Of a stretch of DNA of 60,140 bases, positions 52,105 to 60,140 are shown in pieces. The stretch's first letter is position 1. Each line of letters starts with the position of its first letter. The notes under the pieces were generated by a model. The model was not told the DNA's origin. It did not search any database and saw only the letters and a program-made list of their open reading frames with translations. This DNA is from an uncultured Clostridia bacterium (GTDB taxonomy: Bacteria; Bacillota; Clostridia; Oscillospirales; Ruminococcaceae): positions 1 to 60,140 of the forward strand of contig CANQYD010000008.1 in NCBI GenBank assembly GCA_947627985.1, written 5' to 3'. A program made the position numbers and the translations under genes.

Positions 52105-52644
52105 CTACCCTCTAATCTCCAACTGCCTGATCTTCCCCGCAATTCCCACCGCGCACGCAATCTTCACCGCGTCTCCCGGCAAAAACGGCAGCACGCAGGT
52201 TCCGAGCGCAGGCAAAATCCCCGTCCCGCTCATCACGCAAAACCACGCAGTCCCAAGGGCATAAAGCGTCGCGGTCCCGATCAGCATTCCGACCGCCGCC
52301 GCCCACTTTTTCCCGATCTTGTCGGCGAAAAGCCCGGTGATGACCGCACAGGGAATGTACCCGACGAGATAGCCTCCCGTCGGACCCGCAAGCCGCTGTA
52401 TTCCGCCCATGAACCCCGAAAATACCGGCAGCCCGATAAATCCCAATATAAGGTACACCGCGACGGCAATCCCGCCTCTTTTCCAGCCCAAAACGGCTCC
52501 CGAAAGGTAGACCCCGAAGGTCGCAAGCGTGATCCCGACGGGTCCTATCGGTATCGAAAAGGGCGAAATTATGCACAAAATCGCCGCAAATACAGCCGTC
52601 ACCGTCAAATCCCTGATTTTTACTTTGCTTTCTGTTTTTGACAT
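52105..52644 (-). CDS. bioY: Biotin transporter substrate-binding subunit BioY
   Basis: S component of an ECF-type vitamin transporter: 179 aa, six hydrophobic segments, the conserved GPVGITLATFGVYLSGAVLG region and GLPVFSGFMGG(I)QRLAGPTGGYL with the biotin-binding glycine-rich loop, then LPFLPGDAVKIACA. It uses the shared EcfA/EcfT module encoded elsewhere. The gene stop lies in a heptad-like sequence (52102-52118). The 122 bases to pheA have no clear terminator. Confidence 0.93.
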   Translation of the reverse strand: MSKTESKVKIRDLTVTAVFAAILCIISPFSIPIGPVGITLATFGVYLSGAVLGWKRGGIAVAVYLILGFIGLPVFSGFMGGIQRLAGPTGGYLVGYIPCAVITGLFADKIGKKWAAAVGMLIGTATLYALGTAWFCVMSGTGILPALGTCVLPFLPGDAVKIACAVGIAGKIRQLEIRG

Positions 52645-52766
52645 TTTAATTCTCCGTTTCTATCGATATTCGAGCCGGGCAGTCTCGTCCTGCTGCTCCT
52701 CGCCGCTTATTACGACGGTCGTCCCTCGCCTGTCACAGCCTCGCCTTTCCGCATTTTGCCGTATAC

Positions 52767-53900
52767 TCAGCTTTCCGCATAATTTCCCAAAAACTTGAAA
52801 CTTTCGCAGGTCTGCTCAAGCGTTTCGAGCATCGCCGCGACCCTTGAATCACGCACCGAGCCCTGCATCTCAAAGAAGAACATGAATTCAAAATCATGCC
52901 CGACGATGGGACAGCTTTCGAGCTTGATGAGGTTGATTTCAAGCGCCGTCAGCATCGACAAAACCTCGTAAAGCGCGCCGGGACGGTGCTTAAGGGCGAG
53001 GATCAGGCTGATCCTGTCGGCACCGGGATATATCTCCCGCTCCTTCGATATACAGATGAAGCGGGTGTAGTTGTTGTCGCTGTTTTGGATATTTTTGGCG
53101 ATCGGCACCAGCCCGTAGAGCTCGCATGCCGGGTGTGAGGCGATAGCGGCGATGTCTCCGAATTCCGACCGCGACGCCAGTTCCGCCGCCATAGCGGTGT
53201 TGGCGCAGGGGACCACCGAGACCTTGTTTCCGAGCGATTTCAAGAATTCCGAACACTGTCCCAGAGCCTGCTCATGCGACCTTATCTCCCGGATTTTATC
53301 GATGGTCGTGCCGGGCTTGGCAAGAAGTTCATGCCGAATACAGAGCCGCGTACTTCTCACGATGCTGACGTTTTTGCGGTTCAGAAGTTCATACACAGCC
53401 CTCACTGAGCCGTTCGTAGAATTCTCGATCGGGATCACCCCGAACCTGCAAAGCCCGCTCTCAACAGCGTCAAAGACCGCCTCGAAGCTCTTGAAGAACA
53501 TGAGGTTCCCCCTCGGGAAGAGGCTGTCGGCAGCCATCTGCGAGTTTGCGCCCTCGACCCCCTGAACGGCTACCGTCCCGCCCTGCGGAAATTGCGACGG
53601 CGCATTTGAAAGCGCTTCCGCAAGTATCCCCCGGATCTTTGTCCCGGCGGGGTTCACGCATTCGCGATACGCACGCCCGAGCTCGAACAAAGAGCTGTAG
53701 AATCGGTGGATATAGGGCTCCATCTCGCCTGCGCGCTCAGTCGCCCACTTCATCATCTCCCGCTCCCTGCCTTTTATCTCGGCGGGACTCAGACCGTCGT
53801 CCTCCGAAGCCTGAGCCGAAAGCTCCATTCTCCGTAAGATTTTCGGGAGAAGATCGCGGTCCAGTTCGTCAATTTCCCTTCTGATTTCATCGATCGGCAT
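52767..53900 (-). CDS. pheA: Bifunctional chorismate mutase / prephenate dehydratase (P-protein)
   Basis: 377 aa, two steps of phenylalanine synthesis. Residues about 1-90: chorismate mutase (EIRREIDELDRDLLPKILRR). About 105-285: prephenate dehydratase (TVAVQGVEGANSQMAAD, GVIPIENSTNGSV and NYTRFICIS with the catalytic Thr). About 295-375: ACT regulatory domain with the Phe-binding LIKLESCPIVGHDFEFMFF. It starts one base after the stop of the DAHP synthase gene, so both act as an aromatic amino acid unit. Confidence 0.94.
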   Translation of the reverse strand: MPIDEIRREIDELDRDLLPKILRRMELSAQASEDDGLSPAEIKGREREMMKWATERAGEMEPYIHRFYSSLFELGRAYRECVNPAGTKIRGILAEALSNAPSQFPQGGTVAVQGVEGANSQMAADSLFPRGNLMFFKSFEAVFDAVESGLCRFGVIPIENSTNGSVRAVYELLNRKNVSIVRSTRLCIRHELLAKPGTTIDKIREIRSHEQALGQCSEFLKSLGNKVSVVPCANTAMAAELASRSEFGDIAAIASHPACELYGLVPIAKNIQNSDNNYTRFICISKEREIYPGADRISLILALKHRPGALYEVLSMLTALEINLIKLESCPIVGHDFEFMFFFEMQGSVRDSRVAAMLETLEQTCESFKFLGNYAES

Positions 53901-53901
53901 T

Positions 53902-54921
53902 TTATTTCACCTCGTTATTTTCCGCCCGCAAAGACGCTATTTCATCAGCCTTTTTAACTATCTCCGCAAATCCCGAGACCTTGACGGTGAGCGGCCCGTC
54001 GCACATGGCATGGGACGGGTCCGCATGAACGGCGACCAAGATTCCGTCGGCACCCGCAGCAACGGACGCCAAAGAAAGCGGCTCGCAGAGGCTGTATTTT
54101 CCCGAAGCATATGACGGGTCGGCTATCACCGGAAGATGGGAAAGCTGCTTTAAGACGGGTATTGCGGATATATCGAAAGTAAAACTCGTGTGCGGCTCGA
54201 AGGTCCTGATCCCCCTCTCACAGAGGATCACCTCCTGATTTCCGGCGGACATTATGTACTCGGCGCTCATCAGAAGGTCCTCATATGTCGCCGAGACCGC
54301 TCTTTTTAAGATCACCGGCTTTTTAATCTCCCCGAGGCACCGCAAGAGCTCGTAGTTTCGCATATTGCGGGCGCCCACGATGATGATATCTACATCGTCA
54401 AATTCCTCCGCTTGGGAGATGTCGGCAAGCTCCGCCGCTATCGGCATTCCCGACAGCTTTTTTGCCTCCGAAAGATACTTTATCCCCTCGCTTCGAAGCC
54501 CCTGGAAGGAGTAAGGCGACGTGCGGGATTTATATGCCCCGCCCCACAGAATATCCGCCCCCGAGGCTTTTAAATCATCGGCGAGGCTGATTATCTGCTC
54601 CTCAGATTCAACCGCTCCCGGTCCCGCGATCTTTACAAAGCTTCCCCCGCCGATTTTTACATTTCCGACGGTGATGACCGTGTCCTGCGGGTGAAATTTT
54701 CGGTTGGCGTTTTTATAGGGTTCCTGAACGCGGCGGACCGCTTCGACGATGTCAAGAGCGGATATGAGATCGATATCTATAGCCGACGTGTCGCCGACAA
54801 GACCCAGAATCGTCTGCTGAGCGCCGACGGTCGTGTGAACGCTGACACCCCGGGACTCGAGCCACGTCATAAGCGATTTAAGCTGACCCTTGTCGGGATT
54901 TGGTTTGAGAATTACTACCAT
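53902..54921 (-). CDS. aroF: 3-deoxy-7-phosphoheptulonate synthase (DAHP synthase)
   Basis: First step of the shikimate pathway, from PEP and erythrose-4-phosphate. 339 aa of the type I-beta class: an N-terminal ferredoxin-like domain (VVILKPNPDKGQLKSLMTWL, about 1-70) that gives feedback control, then the barrel with DILWGGAYKSRTSPYSFQG, RNMRNYELLRCLG and VIADPSYASGK. The ATG at 54921 has GGTGAG close before it. Upstream lies a strong hairpin (54942-54983). Confidence 0.92.
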   Translation of the reverse strand: MVVILKPNPDKGQLKSLMTWLESRGVSVHTTVGAQQTILGLVGDTSAIDIDLISALDIVEAVRRVQEPYKNANRKFHPQDTVITVGNVKIGGGSFVKIAGPGAVESEEQIISLADDLKASGADILWGGAYKSRTSPYSFQGLRSEGIKYLSEAKKLSGMPIAAELADISQAEEFDDVDIIIVGARNMRNYELLRCLGEIKKPVILKRAVSATYEDLLMSAEYIMSAGNQEVILCERGIRTFEPHTSFTFDISAIPVLKQLSHLPVIADPSYASGKYSLCEPLSLASVAAGADGILVAVHADPSHAMCDGPLTVKVSGFAEIVKKADEIASLRAENNEVK

Positions 54922-54941
54922 TTTTCTCACCGTTAAGCATA

Positions 54942-54983
54942 GGACGCCTTGACGCCGCGTGAATCTGCGGCACCAAGGCGTCC
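54942..54983. promoter_or_regulatory. Strong hairpin between phosphotransferase and DAHP synthase genes
   Basis: GGACGCCTTG and CGCCGC pair with GCGG(C) and CCAAGGCGTCC, long stem with an inner bulge. There is no T-run on the minus strand directly behind, so it may be an RNA-stability or attenuator element rather than a terminator. Confidence 0.5.
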
Positions 54984-54990
54984 CGAATTT

Positions 54991-55740
54991 TTACTCGTAA
55001 TCTACGACGTTGACCCAGTGCAGCAGAAGCTCGCGTTCCCTCTCGTTGCCTTTTACGGACTGAGAAGCCGCGACTATCGGCATCCACTTCTGGACATACT
55101 GTCTTGCGGTGTCCGACTTCATGCAGAAGAGGTCGAGATACTTCTTCGCGGTATCGTACTCGCCCGACAGGCAGAACAATAGATAGGTCCTTGCCGCGTC
55201 TGCCGAGGCGTTGCCCTGAGTGGCGTGCGCCCAGTCGATGACGTACCACTTCCCGTCCTCGGTGATGATGACGTTTGAGGGGTTGAAGTCGCCGTGGCAG
55301 ACTTTATTGTGCTTCGGCATGCCGTCGAGGCGAACATGCAGCTCATACCTCGTCGTCGCGTCGAGCTGGGTCTGGGATATCTTTGAATTCATCTTGTCTT
55401 TTAATTTATTGAGCATGGGGCAGGTCTTTGACTGTATCTCGACCTGAATATCAACAAGCTGCTCCAGATACTCCTGCTTCTTCTCGGGATTTTCATCCAT
55501 CAGCTGCTGCAAGGTCTTCCCCTCGATATATTCCGAGACGATCGCCCATCTGCCGTCGATGGTGGTGACTTCCAAAAGTTTCGGGATCGGAAGCCCCGTC
55601 TCCTCGATCCTTGCCTGATTGAGGGCTTCGTTTAAGATATTTGCCTTGCTGTAGCCCTCGACAAAGAGCTTTATGCAGCGGTTTCCGTCGCGATAGACCG
55701 TTTTAGTGGGTCGCTCGGCTATAACATTGGTAAGATTCAT
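54991..55740 (-). CDS. Phosphotransferase with aminoglycoside phosphotransferase/choline kinase fold
   Basis: 249 aa from an ATG with GGAGGAGG upstream. Kinase-like fold: the Brenner motif VCHGDFNPSNVIITEDG (catalytic Asp and Asn) followed by WYVIDWAHATQGNA (metal-binding Asp). A hydrophobic EY(IE)GKTLQQL hinge precedes. The substrate may be a small molecule such as an aminoglycoside, choline or sugar; no resistance role can be claimed. It follows adhE with almost no gap, suggesting co-transcription. Confidence 0.82.
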   Translation of the reverse strand: MNLTNVIAERPTKTVYRDGNRCIKLFVEGYSKANILNEALNQARIEETGLPIPKLLEVTTIDGRWAIVSEYIEGKTLQQLMDENPEKKQEYLEQLVDIQVEIQSKTCPMLNKLKDKMNSKISQTQLDATTRYELHVRLDGMPKHNKVCHGDFNPSNVIITEDGKWYVIDWAHATQGNASADAARTYLLFCLSGEYDTAKKYLDLFCMKSDTARQYVQKWMPIVAASQSVKGNERERELLLHWVNVVDYE

Positions 55741-55742
55741 AC

Positions 55743-58361
55743 TTATGCCTCCTCCGTCCATTTTTTGCCGTAATATGCGTCAAGATACATCTTTCTGATC
55801 TCGCTCATCAAAGGATATCTCGGGTTTGCGCCGGTGCACTGATCGTCAAAGGCGTTCTCCACCATGCTGTCAAGAGACTCAAGGAATTTCGCCTCGTCGG
55901 GAACATAATCCTTAATGGTCGGCTTGATGCCGATTTTCTCCTTCAGCTCGTCTATCGCCTTGATGAGATTTTCAACCTTCGCCTTGTCGTCCTTGCCTTT
56001 AATTCCCAAGCAGTCGGCGATTTCGGCATACCTATGTTGTGCATGGGGATATGCGTACTGCGGGAAGGTGCCCATCTTCTGCGGTACCTCGGCTGAGTTG
56101 AATCTGATGACTTCATCTATCAAAAGCGCATTCGCAACGCCGTGGGCGATGTGATGATAAGCCCCGAGCTTGTGCGCCATCGAGTGGCAGACCCCGAGGA
56201 ACGCGTTTGCAAAAGCCATGCCAGCCATCGTTGCGGCGTTAGCCATCTTCTCCCTTGCCTCAACGTCGGAGCCGTTTTCATAAGCCCTCGGGAGGTATTC
56301 AAAGATGATCTTAAGAGCCTGAATCGCGAGCCCGTCGGTGTAATCGGTCGCCATGACGGAAGCGTAAGCCTCCAAAGCGTGGGTGACGGCGTCGATACCC
56401 GAAGCGGAGGTGAGCCCTTTAGGAGCCGACATATGAAAATCGGTGTCGATTATCGCCATGTCGGGGAGGAGTTCATAATCCGCAAGAGGATACTTGACCC
56501 CCGTCGTCTCGTCGGTGATGACCGCAAAGGGAGTTACTTCGGAGCCGGTGCCGGCAGATGTCGGGATCGCCGCAAAATAGGCTTTTTCACCCATGTGCGG
56601 GAATTTGTATACCCTCTTTCTGATATCGGAAAATCTCATCGCCATGTCCGCGAAATCGACCTCGGGGTGCTCGTAGAGGACCCACATTATCTTCGCCGCG
56701 TCCATAGCGGAACCTCCGCCGAGCGCGATAATGAGGTCCGGCTCGAAGCTCGCCATCGCCTTTGCTCCGGCTTTTGCGGAGGCAAGGGTGGGGTCGGGTT
56801 CGACGTCGAAGAAGGCGGTGTACTGAATCCCCAAGTCTTCCAGCTTATCGGTGATCGGCTTGGCGTAGCCGTTTTTGTAGAGGAAGCTGTCGGTGACGAC
56901 GAAGGCGCGCTTTTTACCCATCTCCTTGAGCTCTGAAAGAGCGGTGGGCAGGCAGCCCTTCTTGATATAAACCTTTTCGGGTGCACGGAACCAGAGCATG
57001 TTCTCTCTCCTTTCGGCTACGGTCTTGATGTTGAGAAGGTGCTTAACTCCGACGTTTTCGGACACCGAGTTGCCTCCCCATGAGCCGCACCCCAGCGTCA
57101 GCGACGGTGCAAGGCGGAAGTTGTATAAGTCGCCTATGCCGCCTTGCGATGAAGGCGTATTGACCAAAATTCGGCAGGTTTTCATTCTCTCGGCAAATTC
57201 GTGGAGCTTTTCCTGCTCGGTCTGAACATTGAGATATATAGACGACGTATGCCCGAAGCCGCCGTCGGCGATCAGCCTCTCAGCCTTTCTGAAGGCGTCC
57301 TCGATATCCTTCGCCTTATACATCGCAAGGACGGGGGAGAGCTTTTCATGCGCGAACTCCTCGGAGAGCTCGACGCTTTCGACCTCGCCGATCAGAATCT
57401 TCGTGCCGACCGGGACTTCAACGCCGCAGAGGTTTGCGATGGTGTGCGCGGTCTGACCGACGATCTTTGCGTTCAGCGCGCCGTTGATGATCATCGTCCG
57501 CCTGACCTTGTCGGTCTCCTCGGGGTTTAAGAAATAGCACCCGCGGCGTCCGAATTCCTCTTTGACTTCGTCATATACGTCTTTGAGGACGATCACCGAC
57601 TGCTCGGAGGCGCAAATCATGCCGTTATCGAAAGTTTTTGAGTGAATTATTGAATTTACTGCAAGTAAGATATCGGCAGAGCTGTCGATGATAGCCGGCG
57701 TATTTCCCGCGCCGACGCCGAGAGCCGGCTTGCCGGAGGAATAGGCAGCTTTTACCATTCCCGCGCCGCCAGTCGCGAGGATTATATCCGCCTCGCGCAT
57801 CAGAAGATTCGTCATTTCAAGCGTCGGAACGTCTATCCACGCGATGATATCCTCCGGCGCGCCCGCGGCGACGGCAGCCTCCAAAACGATCCTCGCAGCC
57901 TCGATAGTGGACTTTTTAGCCCTCGGGTGAGGGGAGATTATGATGCCGTTCCGGGTCTTTAAGGAGATGAGCGTTTTGAAAATCGCGGTGGAAGTCGGGT
58001 TGGTGGTCGGGATTACGGCGGCGATAACGCCGATAGGCTCGGCGACCTTCATTATTCCGCCCGCTTTGTCCTCCTCGACTACGCCGCAGGTCTTGAAGTC
58101 CTTGTAGGCGTTATAGATATATTCGGAGGCATAGTGATTCTTGATTACCTTGTCCTCGACGACGCCCATTCCGGTCTCCTCGACGGCGAGCTTTGCAAGG
58201 GGGATTCTTGCGCTGTTTGCCGCCCTTGCCGCGGCAAGAAAGATTTTGTCCACCTGTTCCTGCGAATACTCAGCGAACCTTGCCTGTGCCTCTCGGACGC
58301 GCTTTAAGGCTTCTTCGAGCTTCGGAACGCTGTCAACGGTTTCATACTTTCTTTTTTCCAT
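55743..58361 (-). CDS. adhE: Bifunctional acetaldehyde/alcohol dehydrogenase
   Basis: 872 aa, converts acetyl-CoA to ethanol to reoxidise NADH in fermentation. N-terminal ALDH domain (about 1-445) with GVGAGNTPAIID and the catalytic Cys250 in NGMICASEQSV. C-terminal iron-dependent ADH domain with the NAD-binding GGGSAMDAAKIMW and the iron ligands in MAIIDTDFH and CHSMAHKLGAYHHIAHG. Length is the family standard and it can form spirosomes. AGGAGG before the ATG, 33 bases after the phosphodiesterase gene stop. Confidence 0.96.
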   Translation of the reverse strand: MEKRKYETVDSVPKLEEALKRVREAQARFAEYSQEQVDKIFLAAARAANSARIPLAKLAVEETGMGVVEDKVIKNHYASEYIYNAYKDFKTCGVVEEDKAGGIMKVAEPIGVIAAVIPTTNPTSTAIFKTLISLKTRNGIIISPHPRAKKSTIEAARIVLEAAVAAGAPEDIIAWIDVPTLEMTNLLMREADIILATGGAGMVKAAYSSGKPALGVGAGNTPAIIDSSADILLAVNSIIHSKTFDNGMICASEQSVIVLKDVYDEVKEEFGRRGCYFLNPEETDKVRRTMIINGALNAKIVGQTAHTIANLCGVEVPVGTKILIGEVESVELSEEFAHEKLSPVLAMYKAKDIEDAFRKAERLIADGGFGHTSSIYLNVQTEQEKLHEFAERMKTCRILVNTPSSQGGIGDLYNFRLAPSLTLGCGSWGGNSVSENVGVKHLLNIKTVAERRENMLWFRAPEKVYIKKGCLPTALSELKEMGKKRAFVVTDSFLYKNGYAKPITDKLEDLGIQYTAFFDVEPDPTLASAKAGAKAMASFEPDLIIALGGGSAMDAAKIMWVLYEHPEVDFADMAMRFSDIRKRVYKFPHMGEKAYFAAIPTSAGTGSEVTPFAVITDETTGVKYPLADYELLPDMAIIDTDFHMSAPKGLTSASGIDAVTHALEAYASVMATDYTDGLAIQALKIIFEYLPRAYENGSDVEAREKMANAATMAGMAFANAFLGVCHSMAHKLGAYHHIAHGVANALLIDEVIRFNSAEVPQKMGTFPQYAYPHAQHRYAEIADCLGIKGKDDKAKVENLIKAIDELKEKIGIKPTIKDYVPDEAKFLESLDSMVENAFDDQCTGANPRYPLMSEIRKMYLDAYYGKKWTEEA

Positions 58362-58394
58362 ATATATCCTCCTATATAAAATTATAAAAGAGCC

Positions 58395-58931
58395 TCAGAT
58401 ATCGCGGGAGTCGTACCGGTCTCCCTCAAGGGAAGTCCAGTTCAGAGTCCCGTTTTCCCAGATGATGAACCCCTTCGGCGTGCCCATTTTCGGTATCGAC
58501 ACAGAGCCGGGGTTAGCGTAAATCACGCCGTTTTTAACGGTATTGTCGGGAATATGAGTGTGCCCCGAAAATACTATATCCACGCCCTTAAGCGGCAGTT
58601 TATCCGGATCCTTATGACCGTGTATAGCAATAGCCGTCACGCCGTCGTTGCAGATAATTGCGGTCTCGGACATTATCGGGAAGTCGAGGACCATCTGATC
58701 GACCTCGCTGTCGCAGTTGCCTTTTATGCAGATAATGTCGGCGGCATGCCGATTCAGCATATCCGCAACGCCTTTAGGGTCATAGCCGTCGCAAAGACCG
58801 TTGCGGGGTCCGTGATATAAAACATCACCCAAAAGAAGAAGCTTTTCGGAACCCGACGAGGAAAAAATCTCCAAAAGACGGCGGCAATATTCGGCTGAGC
58901 CGTGGATATCCGACGCGATCATTATTTTCAT
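58395..58931 (-). CDS. yfcE: YfcE/MJ0936-family metallophosphoesterase
   Basis: 178 aa with all five metal-binding blocks of the calcineurin-like fold: ASDIHG, LLLGDVLYHG, IKGNCDSE, AIHGHK and FSGHTHIPD, ending NPGSVSIPK. YfcE-type enzymes hydrolyse phosphodiesters in vitro; the natural substrate is unknown. It has its own promoter upstream and precedes adhE by 33 bases. Confidence 0.92.
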   Translation of the reverse strand: MKIMIASDIHGSAEYCRRLLEIFSSSGSEKLLLLGDVLYHGPRNGLCDGYDPKGVADMLNRHAADIICIKGNCDSEVDQMVLDFPIMSETAIICNDGVTAIAIHGHKDPDKLPLKGVDIVFSGHTHIPDNTVKNGVIYANPGSVSIPKMGTPKGFIIWENGTLNWTSLEGDRYDSRDI

Positions 58932-58965
58932 ATTTTCCCTCCCGAGAACCTTTTTATTCTAATAT

Positions 58966-58994
58966 AATATAGCAGAAAGCGGGGAAAAAGTCAA
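58966..58994 (-). promoter_or_regulatory. Promoter of the yfcE-adhE unit
   Basis: Minus strand TTGACT (58989-58994) and TATATT (58966-58971) with a 17-base spacer; leader of about 30 bases. Confidence 0.65.
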
Positions 58995-59022
58995 TCAAAC
59001 CTCGATGTTTTGTAACAGCGCA

Positions 59023-59057
59023 CAAAAAAATCCGACCGCAAAAGCCCGCAGTCGGAT
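59023..59057 (-). terminator. Terminator downstream of the unknown membrane protein gene
   Basis: ATCCGAC/GTCGGAT stem with a further GC pair, followed on the minus strand by seven T (59024-59030). Confidence 0.8.
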
Positions 59058-59067
59058 GATTTTAAGG

Positions 59068-59583
59068 TTATTCGGAGGATAGCGACCGCTCCTCCCTGAT
59101 TTTTTCAAAGACCTCGGCGGCTTCGGGGGATATCCTTTTGGATTTTGAATCGACGTCGTCGGACATCATGCGTATCGCCCGTACAAGATCGTCGGCATAT
59201 TTTGCCATCAATTCGGGGTGCTGCATCATGGAGGAAGCTGCCGCGCCGATGTCTGAGAGCTGGCGGGGAGTGAGCTTCGGATAACCCCGGCGGAACGCGA
59301 TCAGGACGGTTTTTGATTCCGAATTTCGCTTGGATATGGAATAAAACTCCAAAAGTCTCTCGCCGGCGGTTTCCATGCCCAAAGGATCAAGCCCGTCGGC
59401 ATAATCCGAAATACCCCTTTCGGCGACGGAAAGGCAGCTTGTAGAGGTGAGGCGGTCCTGCTTGACACGCCGGGTGATGTCCACCTCGGCGGTCAGCCAG
59501 AAAATGCAGAACACCAACGCGGAGATGTAGACCGTGAAGAGCTTGATTTTATATTTTGCTGCGGCTGAGAGGGGTTTGCGCAC
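59068..59583 (-). CDS. Hypothetical single-TM protein
   Basis: 171 aa from a GTG with AAAGGAG seven bases before it. Basic N-terminus, one membrane segment (LFTVYISALVFCIFWLTA, about 15-32) and a largely helical outside or cytosolic domain of about 135 residues. No known family recognised. It has its own terminator and lies alone, upstream of yfcE. Confidence 0.7.
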   Translation of the reverse strand: MRKPLSAAAKYKIKLFTVYISALVFCIFWLTAEVDITRRVKQDRLTSTSCLSVAERGISDYADGLDPLGMETAGERLLEFYSISKRNSESKTVLIAFRRGYPKLTPRQLSDIGAAASSMMQHPELMAKYADDLVRAIRMMSDDVDSKSKRISPEAAEVFEKIREERSLSSE

Positions 59584-60140
59584 GGGAGTGCTCCTTTCGG
59601 GACTTTACTAAGGTAAAATGTATGGTATAATATATAGCCTAACAAAACCGGGTGTGTTTCGGGCAACGGCTCGGTTTTTTATTGCGGTTCTTTTGTAGCT
59701 CGGCAGGTTGGAAATGATAAATGCTGCGCAAATTTGCGGCAATTTTGATGTTAGGTACTGCTGATTTAAACTATATCACAGATGTGGGGATTTGTCAATG
59801 AATTCGTGCGGGGGTGATTGAGGGATGGGGACGGGGTGATGGGCTTTCGCCCCCACCCCCAGACCACCTCACCTTTTAGGGGGAGGGGGCTTTGCTTTCC
59901 TGTAAGTTTGTACAAAAGTAAACCGGGGGTGGGAGATCTGCTTTAAATAGCATTGTAGTGCTATCCTAAAATCGTACACGAAGGGGGTAGAAACTGCACA
60001 GAAGATGGTATAATATAAGACATGATAAAATCATCTTCCGCACAAGCAATCTCTAACTATGAACAGGAGGTTTAGCGTGAAAGAAAATACGTCATGATAT
60101 AAAAAAGAGCACAACAAAAGAGCCCCGCAAAAAAACAGGA
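59584..60140. other. Right-end intergenic region with a small transcription-unit-like signal and repeat C fragment
   Basis: TTTACT-16-TATAAT on the plus strand near 59605-59631 is followed after about 15 bases by a terminator-like hairpin AAAACCG/CGGTTTT (59644-59680). The part 59836-59945 is related to repeat C. TATAAT occurs at 60009-60014. Near the end AGGAGG at about 60064 precedes a GTG frame of only six codons, so no gene can be called before the window ends. Confidence 0.5.

Noticed and set aside
60050-60140. Start of a further gene at the right end
   Set aside because: AGGAGG is followed by a GTG frame that stops after six codons; other frames have stops or no start.

Overview
The window looks like chromosome of a gut-type clostridial Firmicute (Eubacteriales, Oscillospiraceae/Lachnospiraceae-like). 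This is inferred from strong AGGAGG ribosome sites, a T-box leader on a Thr operon, RNase Y, a bifunctional AdhE, a conjugated bile salt hydrolase-type Cys-Ntn enzyme, NPTTG-type wall anchoring and lipoprotein or signal-peptide ABC systems. The backbone is of moderate GC; about 4.3-13.6 kb is clearly AT-rich and of foreign character.

Layout. (1) 1-4304, plus strand: cell-surface polysaccharide genes (end of a sugar epimerase, glf, rfbA, an acyltransferase broken at a run of eight G, rfbB). (2) 4305-13600, plus strand: an AT-rich accessory island with a two-gene unknown unit, an AbiE antitoxin with a wrecked AbiEii toxin, a HEPN (R-x4-H) protein, scraps of a serine recombinase, an AlbA_2/ATPase regulator, and a three-gene HATPase / STAS-like (DUF4325) / two-TM cassette. 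It ends in a truncated DUF4041 gene and a bidirectional terminator. It reads as a decayed and refilled defence island. (3) 13601-16814, minus: acetyltransferase, an HTH-M18 aminopeptidase fusion, a membrane protein and MTA/SAH nucleosidase. (4) 17780-19862, plus: two-component system. (5) 20219-39952, minus: a 14-gene, about 20-kb cluster apparently starting from one consensus promoter. It combines two LolD-like ATPases, a giant solute-binding protein with carbohydrate-binding-like domains, two MalF/MalG-type permease pairs, an NHL membrane protein, a Yip1 protein, a DUF5696 protein, a GH26 lipoprotein, a MacA-like adaptor and an FtsX/MacB-like permease. (6) 40270-42585, minus: NPTTG surface protein. 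(7) 42879-44444, minus: RNase Y. (8) 44763-47700, plus: T-box, methyltransferase, thrS; then a bile salt hydrolase-like gene. (9) 49616-51042, minus: ECF sigma factor and membrane partner. (10) 52105-59583, minus: BioY, PheA, DAHP synthase, a phosphotransferase, AdhE, a YfcE-type phosphodiesterase and an unknown membrane protein.

The intergenic spaces are unusual. They hold a family of modular, nested hairpin repeats (two form perfect three-armed cloverleaves), boilerplate blocks repeated across tens of kb, and at least nine degenerate 7-bp tandem repeat tracts. Several tracts begin on the stop codon of the neighbouring gene and one lies inside stem I of the T-box leader.

The best candidates for undescribed biology are the 20-kb transporter/GH26/DUF5696 cluster, the HATPase-STAS-2TM cassette, and the heptad and cloverleaf repeats. 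All function statements come from motif reading alone; no database search was run.
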